Positions 21,833 through 31,178 of a stretch of 64,000 nt of DNA are shown one piece after another. Source of the stretch: Phocaeicola paurosaccharolyticus JCM 15092 (GTDB lineage Bacteria; Bacteroidota; Bacteroidia; Bacteroidales; Bacteroidaceae); NCBI RefSeq assembly GCF_000613805.1, contig NZ_BAJR01000009.1, forward strand, positions 1 through 64,000, in the 5' to 3' direction. The position numbers and the translations under genes are program-made. The notes beneath the pieces are model-generated. The model saw only the letters and a list, made by a program, of their open reading frames with translations, made no database searches and was not told where the DNA came from. Numbering within the stretch: position 1 is the stretch's first letter; each line of letters opens with the position of its first letter.

Positions 21833-23527
21833 ATGAAAAAAATACTCCTATCATTGCTTATCTCATTTTGTGCCATTTTTACTGCACAATCTGTAAACTT
21901 AGACTCTCTCTATAAGTGTCTTGATAAAGAGATAAACAGTTCAAGTATTTATGTAACTGAACATGAAAATAAGATTTCTACTCTTAAGAAAATGCTTGAA
22001 GAGGTTGAGGATGGTAAAGAAAAATATAATATCTCTTTTAAAATATTTAAGGAGTACAAATCATTCATCAATGATTCAGCCTTGACATATATAGAGAAAT
22101 GTATTGATTATGCTGATAAGATAAATAGGAAAGATCTTTCTGATAATTGTAAATCTCTGCTTGCTTTTCAATGTTCTACAGCAGGAATGTATACTGAATC
22201 ATTAGATATTCTAAGAAGTATAAACAAAAGGAATTTAAAAAAAGAGGATTTAGGGAACTACTATATAGCATTTAACCATGTATATGGTGAGCTATCATAT
22301 TATACACAATTAAATCATTTAAGAGCCTTTTATGCTGATAAGGCTAATGCATATAGAGATTCAGTCTTTTATACTGTAGATCCATCTAGTGAAGATTATC
22401 TTTTGAAAAAGGAGACACAGCTTGTAAATGAGAATAGACTTGAAGAGGCTCTAAAGGTGAATGATGAACGTCTGAAAAAAGTCACTTATGGTACTCACGA
22501 ATATGCTATTGTATCATACTACCGCTCACAGATTTTCAGAAGTATGAATCAGTTGGATAGTGTGAAATGTTGGCTTGCCCTTTCAGCTATAAGTGATATT
22601 CGCAACTCAGTTATGGACCACGCTTCTTTATGGAACCTAGCAGATTTACTGAATAAAGATGGTGACTTGGATAGGTCGTACAAGTATATCAAGTTATCAT
22701 GGAATGAAACTACTGTCTTTAATGCAAGAGTAAGAAGTTGGTTAGCTTCGCCTATTTTGTCAATGATAGATAATAAATATCAGACTTCAATAAAAGAGAG
22801 AAATGAGAAACTAAGAACATTTGTTATTGTTATCAGTGTCTTATCTGTTCTTCTGCTGATTGGTGTTTTCTATGTCAATCACCAAAGAAAGAAATTGTCA
22901 ATGGCAAGGAACCAGATGAAAATTATCAATAATCAACTTAAAGAGTTGAATGATGAGCTAAGTACAGTAAACGATAATCTTGATAAGAGCAATCACGATT
23001 TATCAGTCGTTAACGAGAAACTGTCACATTCAAATAGCCGGCTTAATGAGTCAAATAGAGTTAAGGAGGAGTATATTGGTCGTTTCCTCAGCTTATGCTC
23101 TATTTATATAGACAAGCTGGATGGTTTTAGAAAACAGGTAAATAAGAAAATGAAGAATAATGAGATGGAGCAACTTTTTCAGCTCACCAAATCTCTTGAT
23201 TTCAGAGAGAAGGAGTTGACTGAACTATATTCTAATTTTGATGATGCTTTCCTTCATCTTTTTCCAAATTTTGTTGAGGAGTTCAATGCTCTATTGAAAG
23301 AAGATTCGAAGATAACTCTTACTGATGTTAATATACTTACAACTGAGTTGCGTATTTTTGCACTAATACGCCTTGGAATTGATGATAGTTCCAAAATTGC
23401 AGATTTTCTTCACTACTCAGTAAATACCATTTATAATTATAGGGCACGTGTGAAAAATAATGCTAATGGTAATAGAGAAGATTTCGAGCGGAGAGTAAGG
23501 AGTATTGGGCTTACTTTCGAAAAATAG
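21833..23527 (+). CDS. TPR / transmembrane / HTH regulator (DUF6377-type), candidate PUL regulator
   Basis: Membrane-spanning protein of 564 aa. It starts with a signal peptide (about 1-20), has a periplasmic region of TPR-like helices (about 25-320), one transmembrane helix near 330-350 (IVISVLSVLLLIGVFYVN), a coiled coil with repeated N-D-x-L-S units (about 360-410), and a C-terminal LuxR-like helix-turn-helix (SKIADFLHYSVNTIYNYRAR, about 525-545). That layout allows a periplasmic signal to reach DNA in one polypeptide. SusR and several PUL regulators in Bacteroidota share this idea. It follows the PUL terminator on the same strand, so it may sense the glucan; this is inference. Confidence 0.75.
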   Translation: MKKILLSLLISFCAIFTAQSVNLDSLYKCLDKEINSSSIYVTEHENKISTLKKMLEEVEDGKEKYNISFKIFKEYKSFINDSALTYIEKCIDYADKINRKDLSDNCKSLLAFQCSTAGMYTESLDILRSINKRNLKKEDLGNYYIAFNHVYGELSYYTQLNHLRAFYADKANAYRDSVFYTVDPSSEDYLLKKETQLVNENRLEEALKVNDERLKKVTYGTHEYAIVSYYRSQIFRSMNQLDSVKCWLALSAISDIRNSVMDHASLWNLADLLNKDGDLDRSYKYIKLSWNETTVFNARVRSWLASPILSMIDNKYQTSIKERNEKLRTFVIVISVLSVLLLIGVFYVNHQRKKLSMARNQMKIINNQLKELNDELSTVNDNLDKSNHDLSVVNEKLSHSNSRLNESNRVKEEYIGRFLSLCSIYIDKLDGFRKQVNKKMKNNEMEQLFQLTKSLDFREKELTELYSNFDDAFLHLFPNFVEEFNALLKEDSKITLTDVNILTTELRIFALIRLGIDDSSKIADFLHYSVNTIYNYRARVKNNANGNREDFERRVRSIGLTFEK

Positions 23528-23641
23528 TACTACAAGTTTTTAATAAAAGTAAAAATAAGCTATCAAATTAAACCTTTTGTTTTTACATCCTTCTAATTGA
23601 TATATCCGGATTATTAGTATAAACAATAAAAAAAGGAAATT

Positions 23642-24178
23642 ATGAAAAAAGGATTTGTTTTGCTACTATTAGCAGTGTTTGCTTCTAGTATTACTCTGTT
23701 CGCTCAAGATAATGATAAAGTAAAGAAAGATAGACCAACAAAAGAAGAGAGAATAGAAATTATGACTAAACGGATGTCCTCAAAATTGATGCTCAATGAT
23801 TCACAAAGCGCTAAATTTGCATCTGTTTATAAGAATTACCTCAACGAAATTCAGGAGCTACGTCCTCAGAAAGCTGAGATAAAAGGGAAAATTGATGATG
23901 CTCAAAGAGATAAGATGACAAGAGAAGGTTTTGCTCATCAACGTAAAATGATTGATTTAAAAGAGAAATATTATAATGAGTTCTCAAAATTCCTGACTCC
24001 TGCACAAGCTCAAAAAATGATTGCCCCAATGAATGGTAATATGAAGAATGGTAAAATGAGAGATGGAAAGATGAAAGAGGGTAAATTTATGAGACCTGAT
24101 GGAAAAATGAAAATGGGTGCTGATAGAAATAGGGATAGAGAAAGAAACGTAAAAATAGATGTTAACGATAAAAAATGA
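23642..24178 (+). CDS. Spy/CpxP-like exported protein (DUF4890-like) with Met/Lys-rich tail
   Basis: Small exported protein of 178 aa with a signal peptide (cleavage near LFAQDND). The middle (about 30-125) is helical with MTKRMSSKLMLNDSQSAKF and PAQAQKMIAP, resembling periplasmic Spy-like stress proteins. The last 50 residues are unusual: short repeats of (N/D)GKM(K/R) rich in Met, Lys and Gly, then an Arg/Asp-rich tail. Metal or polyanion binding by the tail is possible but not shown. Confidence 0.6.
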   Translation: MKKGFVLLLLAVFASSITLFAQDNDKVKKDRPTKEERIEIMTKRMSSKLMLNDSQSAKFASVYKNYLNEIQELRPQKAEIKGKIDDAQRDKMTREGFAHQRKMIDLKEKYYNEFSKFLTPAQAQKMIAPMNGNMKNGKMRDGKMKEGKFMRPDGKMKMGADRNRDRERNVKIDVNDKK

Positions 24179-24245
24179 TGTATTAAATGATAATCTTCAA
24201 TAGGCAAATTAAGGTAAAATTGTGATAACTTATTTTTTGGAAAAG

Positions 24246-24286
24246 TCATCAGTATAGTCGGAATGATTGTACTGATGATTTTTTTG
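24246..24286 (+). terminator. Terminator after the Spy-like gene
   Basis: Arms TCATCAGTA (24246-24254) and TACTGATGA (24270-24278) are followed by a T tract. Confidence 0.7.
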
Positions 24287-24322
24287 TACTTTTGGAAAAG
24301 AAACCATTAACAGAATAACAGA

Positions 24323-25216
24323 ATGAATAAGATATCGATATTGCTTTCATTTATTTTCATATATTTAATTTTACCGCTAAGCGTTTTCTCTCAGTCACGT
24401 AATAGAAATTATGAAGAGTATATAACGCAGTATAAATCTTTGGCTATTGAACAGATGAATAGATATAAGATTCCTGCAAGTATAACTCTTGCTCAAGGTC
24501 TCTTGGAATCAGGTGCTGGAAAAAGTGGACTGTCTGTTAAATCAAACAACCATTTCGGTATTAAATGTGGTGGCGATTGGGACGGACGCAGTGTAAGTCA
24601 AACTGATGACGCACCAAATGAGTGTTTTCGTGCTTATTCGCATGTTAGGGAGTCATACGAAGATCATTCTAAATTCCTTCGTTTCAAACCAAGATATTCA
24701 GCTCTGTTTCAACTTAATATAACAGACTATAAAGGGTGGGCTCATGGATTGAAAAAAGCCGGGTATGCTACAGATCCACAATATGCATATCGCCTTATTA
24801 ATATTATTGAACTTTATGGTCTGGACAAATATGATACAAAGAGTGAAATAAAATGGGCTAAAAATAATATTGAAACTCATCAGCCATATATATCAAATGA
24901 TTTGCTATATATCATAGCTAGAAATGGTGATACGTTAAAGAAAATAAGCGAAGAATTTGATATTAGCGAACGTAAACTTCGTAAATACAATGACTTATAT
25001 AAAGGTTATGTACCTTCTGAAGGTGATATAATCTATTTAGAGAAGAAAAACAGTCGTGCTTCTAAAGACAATATAGTATATGTTGTACGAGGAGGTGATT
25101 CTATGCATTCTATATCTCAGAGATTCGGTATAAAATTGAAGAATCTATATAAACTGAATAAAATGTCAGAGGATGATGCTACTCCGGCAGCAGGAACAAT
25201 AATAAGGATGAGATAA
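24323..25216 (+). CDS. Glucosaminidase-domain peptidoglycan hydrolase with two LysM domains
   Basis: Exported cell-wall enzyme of 297 aa that cuts N-acetylglucosaminyl bonds of peptidoglycan. In order: signal peptide (about 1-23), glucosaminidase domain (about 28-170) with the catalytic-Glu motif LAQGLLESGAGKSGL, NNHFGIKCGGDWDG and FRAYSHVRESYEDHSKFL, then LysM domains at about 193-238 (LLYIIARNGDTLKKISEEF) and 248-297 (IVYVVRGGDSMHSISQRF). It is monocistronic with a hairpin terminator. Confidence 0.9.
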   Translation: MNKISILLSFIFIYLILPLSVFSQSRNRNYEEYITQYKSLAIEQMNRYKIPASITLAQGLLESGAGKSGLSVKSNNHFGIKCGGDWDGRSVSQTDDAPNECFRAYSHVRESYEDHSKFLRFKPRYSALFQLNITDYKGWAHGLKKAGYATDPQYAYRLINIIELYGLDKYDTKSEIKWAKNNIETHQPYISNDLLYIIARNGDTLKKISEEFDISERKLRKYNDLYKGYVPSEGDIIYLEKKNSRASKDNIVYVVRGGDSMHSISQRFGIKLKNLYKLNKMSEDDATPAAGTIIRMR

Positions 25217-25237
25217 CTCCTTAATTTTAAAATATCG

Positions 25238-25272
25238 TACAGGGTGTTCGGAAACGGACACTCTGTTTTTTT
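25238..25272 (+). terminator. Terminator after the glucosaminidase gene
   Basis: The stem ACAGGGTGTTCG (25238-25249) pairs with CGGACACTCTGT (25254-25265) around a GAAA loop with one G-T wobble, then a T run follows. Confidence 0.8.
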
Positions 25273-25303
25273 GTATATATCTGTCAATTAGTAATTTATC
25301 TGT

Positions 25304-25319
25304 TTGGCACGCTCGTTGC
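25304..25319 (+). promoter_or_regulatory. Sigma-54 (RpoN) promoter of the exporter operon
   Basis: TGGCACG at 25304-25310, CTCG spacer, TTGCC at 25315-25319: a perfect match to the -24/-12 consensus TGGCACG-N4-TTGC, 41 nt before the membrane-fusion gene. Such promoters need an NtrC-type activator with an AAA+ domain. No such gene is left in the window. Confidence 0.85.
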
Positions 25320-25360
25320 CATATATGATATAAGAAATAACTAATAATACATATAAATAT

Positions 25361-26608
25361 ATGGATATAGAAATACCAAAGGAAGTGCAAAGAAAGCGTA
25401 GAATAAGAGTCATAATAAAATATGGGTCTATTGCTCTAGCTATTTTTATAGGAATTATTGCTCTTATATCAAGTTTGCATAGTTCTGTGTACAAGAAAGA
25501 CCTAGTAATATCTAAGGTTGACAAAGGGACTATTGAGATTAGTGTCAGTGCATCTGGAAAGGTTGAACCTTCTATGGAAGAGATTATTAATTCCCCAATA
25601 AATACAAGGATACTTGAGGTGTATAAACGAGGAGGTGACAGCGTTGAAATTGGTACTCCTATTTTAAAACTAGACCTTCAAAGTACTCAGACTGATTATC
25701 AGAAAATGGTTGATGAAGGTAATATGAAAAGATACCAGTTGGAACAACTAAAAATGAATAACCAGACATATCTTAATGACTTAGCTATGAAAATAAAGGT
25801 CTCAGAGATGAGACTGAACCGTATGGCTGTAGAATTAAAAAATGAGAAATATCTTGATAGTCTTGGGTCGGGGACTACTGACAAAGTACATCAGGCAGAG
25901 TTGGCTTACAATACCGGAAAACTTGAACTAGAGCAATTGAAGCAACAGTATGTGAATGAGAAAAAAGTAAAAGCTGCCGATCTAAAGGTAAAGGAGCTTG
26001 AGCTGAATATTTCACAGAAGAGCATATCAGAGATGAAACGCTTACTGGATGATGCTAAGGTTCTATCACCAAGAAATGGTATACTCACATATATAAACAA
26101 CCAGGTAGGAGCACAAATTTCGGAAGGTAGCCAAGTGGCAATAGTGTCTGATTTAAGTCATTTCAGGGTTGAAGCTGAAATTGCAGATAGCTATGGTGAT
26201 AGAGTATCAGCAGGCGGAAAAGCTATAGTAAAGATGGGAAGCAAGAAACTTGAGGGTGTAATAAACAGTGTTACTCCGCTAAGTAAGAATGGTGTTATCT
26301 CATTTATAGTGAAACTAAATGACGACAGCAACTCATCTCTACGTTCAGGCTTGAAGACAGATGTCTACGTAATGAATGCTGTTAAGGAGGGTGTTACCAG
26401 AGTAGCTAACGGTTCATATTATACAGGCAGAGGTTCGTATCAACTATTTGTATTGGATGGAGAGAATAAGATCGTAAAAAGAGAGGTTGAGCTTGGCGAC
26501 AGTAACTTTGAGTATGTCGAGGTAGTAAGTGGACTTAAGCCAGGAGATAATGTAGTCGTAAGCGATATGTCGGAATTTAAGAATAAGAATTCTTTGAAAA
26601 TAAAATAG
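25361..26608 (+). CDS. HlyD/MacA-type membrane-fusion (periplasmic adaptor) protein
   Basis: Links the inner-membrane ABC permeases to the TolC-like channel. It has 415 aa with an N-terminal membrane helix (about 25-45), a first half of the lipoyl-like domain (SVSASGKVEPSMEEIINSPIN), a long coiled-coil hairpin (about 105-230), the second lipoyl half (VLSPRNGILTYINNQVGAQI) and beta-barrel domains with SDLSHFRVEAEI. It is the first gene behind the sigma-54 promoter. Confidence 0.9.
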   Translation: MDIEIPKEVQRKRRIRVIIKYGSIALAIFIGIIALISSLHSSVYKKDLVISKVDKGTIEISVSASGKVEPSMEEIINSPINTRILEVYKRGGDSVEIGTPILKLDLQSTQTDYQKMVDEGNMKRYQLEQLKMNNQTYLNDLAMKIKVSEMRLNRMAVELKNEKYLDSLGSGTTDKVHQAELAYNTGKLELEQLKQQYVNEKKVKAADLKVKELELNISQKSISEMKRLLDDAKVLSPRNGILTYINNQVGAQISEGSQVAIVSDLSHFRVEAEIADSYGDRVSAGGKAIVKMGSKKLEGVINSVTPLSKNGVISFIVKLNDDSNSSLRSGLKTDVYVMNAVKEGVTRVANGSYYTGRGSYQLFVLDGENKIVKREVELGDSNFEYVEVVSGLKPGDNVVVSDMSEFKNKNSLKIK

Positions 26609-26655
26609 AATAAACTTCAAATCAGATAAATAATAAATAATTAAAAATACAGGAG

Positions 26656-27327
26656 ATGGAAATAATTTCACTAAAAGGTATTAATAAGGTGTACCGTACA
26701 AATGAGATAGAGACTTTAGCTCTAGAAAATGTTAACCTTGAAGTAGAGAAGGGAGAGTTTATTAGTATAATGGGACCTTCTGGATGTGGAAAATCTACGA
26801 TGTTAAACATAATGGGCTTGCTTGATACTCCTACATCGGGTACTATAGAAATTTGTGGTAATAATATAAAGGATTTCAACGATAGGGAGATGGCAAAATT
26901 TAGAAATAAAACATTAGGTTTTGTATTCCAGTCTTTTCATCTAATCAACTCCTTGAACGTGATAGATAATGTTGAGGTGCCTTTATTATATAGAAAGATC
27001 TCTTCATCTGAACGTACTAAGTTGGCTAAAGAGGTTCTTGATAGAGTAGGATTGAGCCACCGCACTCGACATATGCCTTCTCAACTCTCAGGAGGTCAGT
27101 GTCAGCGTGTAGCAGTAGCTCGTGCTATAGTAGGTAACCCTGAGATTATCCTAGCCGATGAACCTACCGGTAACTTGGACTCAAAGATGGGAGCAGAGGT
27201 TATGGAGCTTCTTCATAAGCTTAATAAAGAGGATGGAAGAACAATAGTTATGGTGACTCATAATGAATCTCAGGCAAAGCAGACTGATAGAACAATCAGA
27301 TTCTTTGATGGAAGAAGGGTGGAATGA
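26656..27327 (+). CDS. ABC transporter ATP-binding protein (MacB/LolD-type)
   Basis: Energises the FtsX-type permeases encoded next to it. It has 223 aa with Walker A GPSGCGKST (about 38-46), the signature LSGGQCQRVAVARA, Walker B IILADEPTGNLD and the switch His in VMVTHNE. This set is typical of the MacB/LolD/FtsE branch. One ATPase gene serves four permease genes here. Confidence 0.93.
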   Translation: MEIISLKGINKVYRTNEIETLALENVNLEVEKGEFISIMGPSGCGKSTMLNIMGLLDTPTSGTIEICGNNIKDFNDREMAKFRNKTLGFVFQSFHLINSLNVIDNVEVPLLYRKISSSERTKLAKEVLDRVGLSHRTRHMPSQLSGGQCQRVAVARAIVGNPEIILADEPTGNLDSKMGAEVMELLHKLNKEDGRTIVMVTHNESQAKQTDRTIRFFDGRRVE

Positions 27328-27348
27328 TACTATATAATTGAAAATCTT

Positions 27349-28656
27349 ATGATTAAACAATATTTTATCCAAGCAATAGGACAATTAAAGCAGCACCCAC
27401 TAATAAGTTCAATAAATATTATGGGTACTTCTCTTGCTATATTTCTTATTATGCTTGTGGTTATGATTAATAACATCGGTATTTTATCTTTCTCTCCTGA
27501 ATCAAATCGAGATAGATTTCTTCATGGATCATGCATTAGCATTGGAAATAAGGATTGGGGAGATGATAGCATGTCATCCAGTAATGGACCTATGAGTTTA
27601 AAATCAATTAATGAAATATATAAATCTCTTAAGACACCTGAATGTGTAACAGCATATACCATTTTCCCTAGTACAGTAGTGGCATCTATTCCCGGACAGA
27701 ATCTTGTTAATTTGGAGATGCGTGAGACAGATGCTGAATATTTTAAGGTATTCGATTATACATTTTTAGATGGGAAACCATATAATAAAGAGGAGGTTGA
27801 GTCGCATATACCTCTAGCTGTAATAACTGAGTCAACAGCACGCTCTATTTTTGGAACTTCTAAAGGAGTTATAGGAAAAAATATGCTTATAAATTATTCA
27901 TCATGCAAGGTTGTTGGAGTAGTAAAGAATGTGAGCATTCTTGCTGAAAAAGGATTTTCTGAGATATGGGTACCTATTGGAACTATATCTCCTACAGCTA
28001 CTTACCATGATAATAGTGGAATAATGGGTGCTTTCAGTGCTACAATTTTAGCTAAAGATAGAGATGACTTTGATGATATTAGAAAAGAGTATAATAAGAG
28101 ACTTGATGGATACAATAAAAGCTTGGAACCTACAGGTTTCCATATAATACCTAGAAGTCGTCCGTATGATCAGGAGACTGAAAACCAGGTTATTGGTGCT
28201 AATCTTGAACCTGATGTAAATAAAGCGAGAAAGATTGAAATTACAATATATGTAATATTACTTATTGTTCCAGCCATAAATCTGGCGAGTATGACACATA
28301 GCCGACTTCGCCAGAGAATGATTGAAGTAGGGGTTAGAAGAGCTTTTGGTAGTACTCATATGCAACTATTAAATCAAATTATAATCGAGAACATGATAAT
28401 TACATTGATAGCAGGAATAATAGGATTGATCTTAAGTTTAATATTTGCAAACACAATGGCATCTGAATTTTTCCAAGTTAAATGGAATCCGTCCCTAACA
28501 GAAACACAGATTGACTTTTCTATGCTGTTCCAACCTAAGATATTCATTTATGCTATTCTTTTCTGCTTTGTACTTAATATACTTAGCTGTGGAATACCTG
28601 CTTGGAGAGCCTCACGCTCAAATATAGTCAACTCTTTAGGGGGTAAAATTATGTAA
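27349..28656 (+). CDS. MacB/FtsX-type ABC permease 1
   Basis: Protein of 435 aa with the four-helix layout of the FtsX/MacB group: one helix at about 20-42, a periplasmic MacB_PCD-like domain (about 45-280), and three C-terminal helices (about 290-312, 340-360, 400-420). The coupling stretch SRLRQRMIEVGVRRAFGST between helices 2 and 3 contacts the ATPase in this family. It lies 22 nt after the ATPase gene. MacB-type pumps extrude from the periplasm rather than across the inner membrane. Confidence 0.88.
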   Translation: MIKQYFIQAIGQLKQHPLISSINIMGTSLAIFLIMLVVMINNIGILSFSPESNRDRFLHGSCISIGNKDWGDDSMSSSNGPMSLKSINEIYKSLKTPECVTAYTIFPSTVVASIPGQNLVNLEMRETDAEYFKVFDYTFLDGKPYNKEEVESHIPLAVITESTARSIFGTSKGVIGKNMLINYSSCKVVGVVKNVSILAEKGFSEIWVPIGTISPTATYHDNSGIMGAFSATILAKDRDDFDDIRKEYNKRLDGYNKSLEPTGFHIIPRSRPYDQETENQVIGANLEPDVNKARKIEITIYVILLIVPAINLASMTHSRLRQRMIEVGVRRAFGSTHMQLLNQIIIENMIITLIAGIIGLILSLIFANTMASEFFQVKWNPSLTETQIDFSMLFQPKIFIYAILFCFVLNILSCGIPAWRASRSNIVNSLGGKIM

Positions 28657-28668
28657 ATAGAGAGCATT

Positions 28669-29910
28669 ATGAATAAAAAATTATTTAAACAGATAAAAAA
28701 TGAATGGAAGCCAAATCTATGGCTTTTTATCGAACTTTTTCTAGTAAGTGTAGTAATGTGGTATATAGTTGATTATATGTATGTTAAGATGACTGTATAT
28801 AATGAGCCAAAAGGTTTTGACATATCTAATTGCTATCTAGTCGAATTAGGTCAACTCACAGATAAGTCCGATTTATATAATCCAAAAGATACAAATCCTT
28901 CAATTCATATAAATGAGTTGTGTGATAGATTAGAGCATAATCCGGCTATTGAAGCTGTTGGACTTGGAAATAATTCCTATCCATATAATGGAAGTAATAG
29001 CTCTACCTTTTTTAAGTATGATACTATATATGCGGAAGGTTGGATACTAAACCGTGTAATAACTCCAGGTTTTATTAAGGTATTTAGATACACAGGTATA
29101 AATGGAGAAACACCAGAGCAATTGGCGTCTAAGTTTGAAGGCAATAATCTGCTTGTCACAAACAATATATTCAAGGATAAGATAAAGGGAGGAGCTAAAA
29201 ATATTGTGGGTAAGAAGGTTATATATGGTGGTGATACAGTCAATACTCACTATTTAGCAGGAGCATTAGTACCTATAAAATATAGTGATTTTATAGAGGT
29301 ATCATTAACTCCAAGTATTCTTAAGGCTCTTGCCCCAAAAGACAGATGGATGGGCTTGGAACTTTGTGTAAGAGTACGACCTGAGTATGACAAAGATTTT
29401 GCTAATACACTCTTAAAAGAGAGTCAGAAGAGATATAATATAGGAAATATGTATATATCGAATGTGAAATCCTTTGATGATATTAGAGCAAACCATATAT
29501 CAAAAGATTGGAATCATTTCAAGCTATTTATTTGGGGAATGGGGTTCCTTCTTCTTAACATTTTCTTGGGACTTTTGGGGACTTTCTGGTTCCGTACTCA
29601 ACAGAGACGTGGAGAAATTGCTCTTATGAAATCCTTCGGCGGGACAAACAAGAGTGTCTATATGCGGCTCTTATCTGAAGGAATTATAATATTGCTGTTG
29701 GCCACTATACCTGCCATAATTGTAGACTATAATCTAGCACATGCAGATATAACTGAAAATTACAATGGAGAGACATTTGAGATAGTACGTTTTTCATTTT
29801 CCTTAATTTCATCATGTATTCTGATTGCTTTGATGATGATTATTGGTATCTCAATTCCTGCACGCAAAGCTATGAAGATAGATCCAGCAGTTGCTCTACA
29901 TGAAGAATAA
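28669..29910 (+). CDS. MacB/FtsX-type ABC permease 2
   Basis: Protein of 413 aa, similar layout to its neighbours: an N-terminal helix (about 17-38), a periplasmic domain, and C-terminal helices from about residue 285. The coupling motif TQQRRGEIALMKSFGGT and the end AMKIDPAVALHEE are classic for the family. It has a WLFIELFLVS start that is shared with permease 4, so genes 2 and 4 form one subtype and 1 and 3 the other. Confidence 0.88.
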   Translation: MNKKLFKQIKNEWKPNLWLFIELFLVSVVMWYIVDYMYVKMTVYNEPKGFDISNCYLVELGQLTDKSDLYNPKDTNPSIHINELCDRLEHNPAIEAVGLGNNSYPYNGSNSSTFFKYDTIYAEGWILNRVITPGFIKVFRYTGINGETPEQLASKFEGNNLLVTNNIFKDKIKGGAKNIVGKKVIYGGDTVNTHYLAGALVPIKYSDFIEVSLTPSILKALAPKDRWMGLELCVRVRPEYDKDFANTLLKESQKRYNIGNMYISNVKSFDDIRANHISKDWNHFKLFIWGMGFLLLNIFLGLLGTFWFRTQQRRGEIALMKSFGGTNKSVYMRLLSEGIIILLLATIPAIIVDYNLAHADITENYNGETFEIVRFSFSLISSCILIALMMIIGISIPARKAMKIDPAVALHEE

Positions 29911-29918
29911 TAACTATT

Positions 29919-31178
29919 ATGAAAAATATTTTTATACAGACATATAACCTTATCAGGCAAGACCGGCTCTATTCAATAATTAATATAGTTGGAACAGCTG
30001 TTACAATTGCCTTCGTAATGGTAGTTATAATGATGTATGATTTCCGCATATCCGATATCGCTCCCGAGAAAGATAGAAGTAGATATCTTTATACTGATAT
30101 GGCAACCACATATATTAAAACTGATCATTCTGACGTAAGTGAGACCGGACTTGGAAGAAAGGCTTTTAATTTATTGACTGATAACATAGATGGAATTGAA
30201 GAGGTCACATGGTATTCCAAAACATCAAAATCATTATGTGGATTGCCAAATTCTAATAAGACATTTAGCTATTTCGTCCGTCCTGTTGCGTCCAATTGGT
30301 TTAGCTTTTTCGAATATAAGTTTATAAGTGGAAGATTTTTTACGCAAGAGGAGTATGATTCTAAACGTTGGGTATGTGTTGTAACGCGTAAACTTGCCAT
30401 GTTTCTGTATGGAACTACAGATGTAGTCGGCAAAGATTTTAATATCAACTTTTTTCCTGCAAGGATAGTTGGGGTTATAGATGATGTTAACTCTATATTT
30501 CAGACTGCATATGCTGATGCATTTATTCCATTCTCTACACAAAATGAGGATAATCAGATGAGTAGGAGAGATGGACTAGCCGGAATGTATTTTGGTGTTT
30601 TAAAATTTAAAGATGGAGCAGACAGAGAAAAGGTCAAGGAGGAAATTTACCGAAGGGAAAAAGTTGTGAATAATTTAGGATCTAAATATGAATTGAAAAT
30701 AAATAGACTATTCGGACACATAGATTATACTTTCTTCCGGGGTAAAGATATAAATGCTTCTTTGGTTTATTCAGCTCTTATTCTTATGCTTCTAATTGTG
30801 CCTGCAATTAATATTTCAGGAATGACTCATGCTCAGATGCAGAAAAGAGAATCGGAAATAGCTGTTAGGAAGGCGTATGGTGCCTCGAATGTGTCACTAA
30901 TGACTAAATTGTTTTCAGAGAATCTTATTTCTACACTGATAGGAGGCATTTTTGGATATATTATTTCATGTATCATAATATGTTTCTGCAGAGCCTGGTT
31001 ATTGGGAAGTGGTGAAGTCGATATATCGGGGATAACCTTTGGAGATGGTATATTACTCCGTCCAATTCTCTTTTTGGCAATATTCGTAGTTTGTATTGTT
31101 TTTAATCTGTTATCTGTTCTATTACCGGCTTGGTTATTAATGAAACGTGACATTGCATCTACATTAAAGGGGGAATGA
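29919..31178 (+). CDS. MacB/FtsX-type ABC permease 3
   Basis: Protein of 419 aa with an N-terminal helix (about 18-40), a periplasmic domain with YSKTSKSLCGLPNSNKT, and three helices from about 285 on. The coupling motif is QMQKRESEIAVRKAYGAS. It starts like permease 1 (IQTYNLIRQDRLYSIINIVGT) and its stop overlaps the start of permease 4 by 4 nt. Confidence 0.87.
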   Translation: MKNIFIQTYNLIRQDRLYSIINIVGTAVTIAFVMVVIMMYDFRISDIAPEKDRSRYLYTDMATTYIKTDHSDVSETGLGRKAFNLLTDNIDGIEEVTWYSKTSKSLCGLPNSNKTFSYFVRPVASNWFSFFEYKFISGRFFTQEEYDSKRWVCVVTRKLAMFLYGTTDVVGKDFNINFFPARIVGVIDDVNSIFQTAYADAFIPFSTQNEDNQMSRRDGLAGMYFGVLKFKDGADREKVKEEIYRREKVVNNLGSKYELKINRLFGHIDYTFFRGKDINASLVYSALILMLLIVPAINISGMTHAQMQKRESEIAVRKAYGASNVSLMTKLFSENLISTLIGGIFGYIISCIIICFCRAWLLGSGEVDISGITFGDGILLRPILFLAIFVVCIVFNLLSVLLPAWLLMKRDIASTLKGE

